Shown: one piece after another, positions 32,510-33,922 of the stretch
Layout: each line of letters begins with the position of its first letter
How positions within the stretch are numbered: position 1 is the stretch's first letter
Assembly: GCA_024220525.1 (NCBI GenBank)
Contig: JAMYWO010000089.1
Coordinates: 7,499 to 41,420 of the forward strand
Direction of reading: 5' to 3'
Source of the DNA: Cochliopodium minus
Lineage: Eukaryota; Discosea; Himatismenida; Cochliopodiidae
DNA: 33,922 nt
The notes under the pieces: generated by a model
Told to the model about the DNA's origin: nothing
Database searches by the model: none
What the model saw: the letters and a program-made list of their open reading frames with translations, nothing else
Made by a program: the position numbers and the translations under genes

Positions 32510-33288
32510 TTATTTGACAGAATACTCATTTATAGATACAACACTGTCTCCTTTGACATACAACATGTCCAAATTTCTTACTATCTTTTTCCTTTCCACA
32601 AATTCTTCCACATCTTTCATAATCACGTTAAAATGTTTATCGTAAGTAAGTATATACCCTATTAAATATCCTCTTACACTTCTCATATCTCTAACTATTA
32701 TTTTTACCTTCAAAAGTTTTTTTTTTTAGTTGCTTTTGATCTTGCAATTTTAATTTTTTTAAAACTTCAGACAATTTTTTATTTTATTTTTATATTATTT
32801 TTATTTTATTTTTATTTTATTTTTTTATTATTTTATTTTATTTTTATTTTTTTATTAATTAATATTTTCACCTTGACTTTATTGTTCATCCACAAAAATA
32901 AAGATTTGAAAGGTCCTTTGCAATATCTTTTTGCTATATGAAAAGTATAATTGAAATTATCAAGAGAGATATCCTTATCTCGCTCATTTTTATTTTCATT
33001 TGCTCCAACATCCACTTCAACAACATCCATCAAATCTTCTTTATCCTCTACATTATTGGTTTTAAAGTTGATGTTTGTATTATTATCAATTTTATTTTCA
33101 ATCTTTTTTGATTCGAGGTGTTTATTCTTTTCACTGTAAACATGCAATCTGTGGTTGGAGTTGAGAGGTAATAAAAATTTGATATTTTGCCAATCAATTC
33201 TTTCAGCATTAGGAACAGGAGGCAATAAATCATCATCCAACAAAGCTAAATGAGGATCAAAAAGCTCACTATAAAAATTTTTTTCCAT
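32510..33288 (-). CDS. LSM11: LSM11-like Sm-fold protein
   Basis: Two minus-strand exons, 33288-32872 and 32707-32510, joined in phase 0, give 204 residues. The N-terminus holds FDPHLALLDDDLLPPVPNAE, which resembles the FDPLLALY...PFP segment of animal LSM11. An acidic, Asn-rich insert of about 65 residues follows. The Sm fold runs from about residue 125. Sm1 is VKVKIIVRDMRSVRGYLIGY, then ILTYDKHFNVIMKDVEEF, corresponding to VNVHIRTFKGLRG and VAFDKFWNMALTDVDE in animals. Sm2 is LDMLYVKGDSVVSI. The long insertion that separates Sm1 from Sm2 in animal LSM11 is absent. In animals LSM11 replaces SmD2 in the U7 snRNP for histone pre-mRNA 3' processing. Another divergent LSm protein remains possible. 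The start at 33288 is 42 bp after the stop of the next gene. Confidence 0.65.
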
Positions 33289-33330
33289 TTTTTCTTTTTT
33301 TTTTTTAATATTTTTTAATTGACAAAAAAA

Positions 33331-33674
33331 TCATTTATCTCCACTGGGAGAAGAAATTTCAGATGGAGCAGAAGGAGTATTTTCTGGGATAATTAAAAAG
33401 AATTGATTATTAGGGTCATTTTTAATCAATTCTTGAATTTCTGAGAAAATACTTTCGATTCTTTTGGGATGTGAATCCAGGCTGTCCAATTTGTACCATC
33501 TTTGTGGTTCATCTTCTTCTTTATTCAATGGGAGTTTGGTATAGCTTATCCAGTGTCTGGCTGTTGAAAATAAATTGGATTTAATCACCAAATTACAAAT
33601 TATTCCAAACAGATTTTCATTTTGCAGTGATTCTTTCAAATCTTTCTTTGAATCCATCCATTTACATTCTAATC
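33331..33674 (-). CDS. Josephin-family deubiquitinase, C-terminal part
   Basis: An exon that begins at an acceptor (ttataacag, 33675-33677 on the complement) and ends at the stop at 33331. It reads GLECKWMDSKKDL, then SNLFSTARHWISYTKL, WYKLDSLDSHPKRIE and QFFLIIPENTPSAP. These follow JOSD1/JOSD2: YEAVWWDKRRDL, RQHWICVREV, YYNLDSKLKMPEWI and ELLLVVPEE. The catalytic His (ARHW) and the acidic partner (KLDS) are present. The catalytic Cys would be in upstream exons. The protein should cleave ubiquitin chains. The acidic, Pro/Ser-rich tail ends EISSPSGDK. Only the 3' portion is supported; the upstream join is not resolved. The stop codon is 42 bp from the LSM11-like start. Confidence 0.75.
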
Positions 33675-33922
33675 CTGTTATAATAAAAATATATATAAAA
33701 TGTTTTGGATAATTTTAAAGCAAAGGAGATGAATTATTGGATATAATCTTGTAAACAGAAGTTGAATATAATTTCATAACATCTTGTATTATTTTTTTTG
33801 ATTGAAAAAGATAAAAGATTAAAATAAAATTAAATCTCAACATTTCTTGAAATATGTTTGTGTTATAATTTGTTTCATTGATATTATTTTTACCCATTTC
33901 CAAAAGTGCCTTTAAAAAATAA
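33675..33922 (-). other. Upstream exon(s) of the Josephin gene, structure unresolved
   Basis: On the minus strand, 33830-33900 reads ALLEMG followed by NETNYNTNIFQEML, which resembles the NYDVNVIMAAL strand that precedes the mapped exon in JOSD proteins. No GT donor with the needed phase lies just after it. A second possible exon (DVMKLYSTSVYKIIS, to a TAA at about 33718) would instead end a different gene. The window edge prevents a decision. Confidence 0.4.

Noticed and set aside
1-33922. tRNA genes, rRNA, CRISPR arrays, transposons or retroelements
   Set aside because: I looked for box B-type GTTCGA motifs, spaced direct repeats, reverse transcriptase and transposase signatures, and terminal repeats. 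The only GGTTCGAAT (about 25938) lies inside a FOXRED1 exon, and nothing else qualified.

Overview
The window is a very A+T-rich stretch of a eukaryotic nuclear genome, almost certainly from a free-living protist. Genes are cut by many short introns: I could place about 90 by joining reading frames at GT-AG borders with matching phases. Stop codons are standard. A class E (cAMP-receptor-like) GPCR, a Sec7 ArfGEF, a DOCK/Roc protein, a PH-patatin phospholipase and an EGF/mucin-type surface receptor point to an amoeboid organism of the Amoebozoa or Heterolobosea type. The sequence does not decide the lineage. A FOXRED1-type flavoprotein with a presequence-like N-terminus suggests mitochondria that keep respiratory complex I. 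I saw no rRNA, tRNA, CRISPR array or recognisable transposon.

Layout. 0.1-2.3 kb (+): 3' part of an EGF-repeat, Ser/Thr-rich, single-pass receptor. 2.3-3.2 kb (-): dual-specificity phosphatase with an N-terminal Cys4 knuckle. 3.3-4.7 kb (-): two unrecognised proteins. 4.9-5.7 kb (+): deoxyribose-phosphate aldolase. 5.9-7.3 kb (+): class E GPCR, then a small charged protein. 7.8-16.0 kb (+): one 20-exon gene for a 1,660-residue protein ordered degenerate Ras, ankyrin repeats, MORN repeats, Roc GTPase, DOCK DHR2. 16.1-16.8 kb (-): signal peptidase subunit SPCS3. 17.0-21.2 kb (-): 23-exon PH-PH-patatin phospholipase. 21.5-23.5 kb (+): Sec7-PH ArfGEF. 23.5-24.1 kb (-): GET1/WRB. 24.2-26.8 kb (+): FOXRED1. 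26.8-28.3 kb: no confident gene. 28.3-29.4 kb (+): unrecognised Asn/Pro-rich protein. 29.7-32.2 kb (+): UNC-93-like transporter. 32.5-33.3 kb (-): LSM11-like Sm protein. 33.3 kb to the edge (-): Josephin-family deubiquitinase, 5' part unresolved.

The genes do not form one pathway, but several concern small-GTPase and membrane signalling (GPCR, Ras/Roc/DOCK, ArfGEF, PH-phospholipase) and several concern the ER or mitochondria (SPCS3, GET1, FOXRED1). Spacing is tight: 26 bp between two convergent stop codons and 50 bp between two divergent start codons.

Two things stand out. First is the single-chain pseudo-Ras/ANK/MORN/Roc/DHR2 protein, which joins a GTPase fold to a GTPase exchange domain without the usual COR or DHR1 partners. 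Second is the abundance of micro-exons: 13 exons of 6-19 nt in five genes, including two successive 7-nt exons that encode the patatin oxyanion-hole glycines. All exon borders are my own manual calls from phase and family homology; no transcript data were available.
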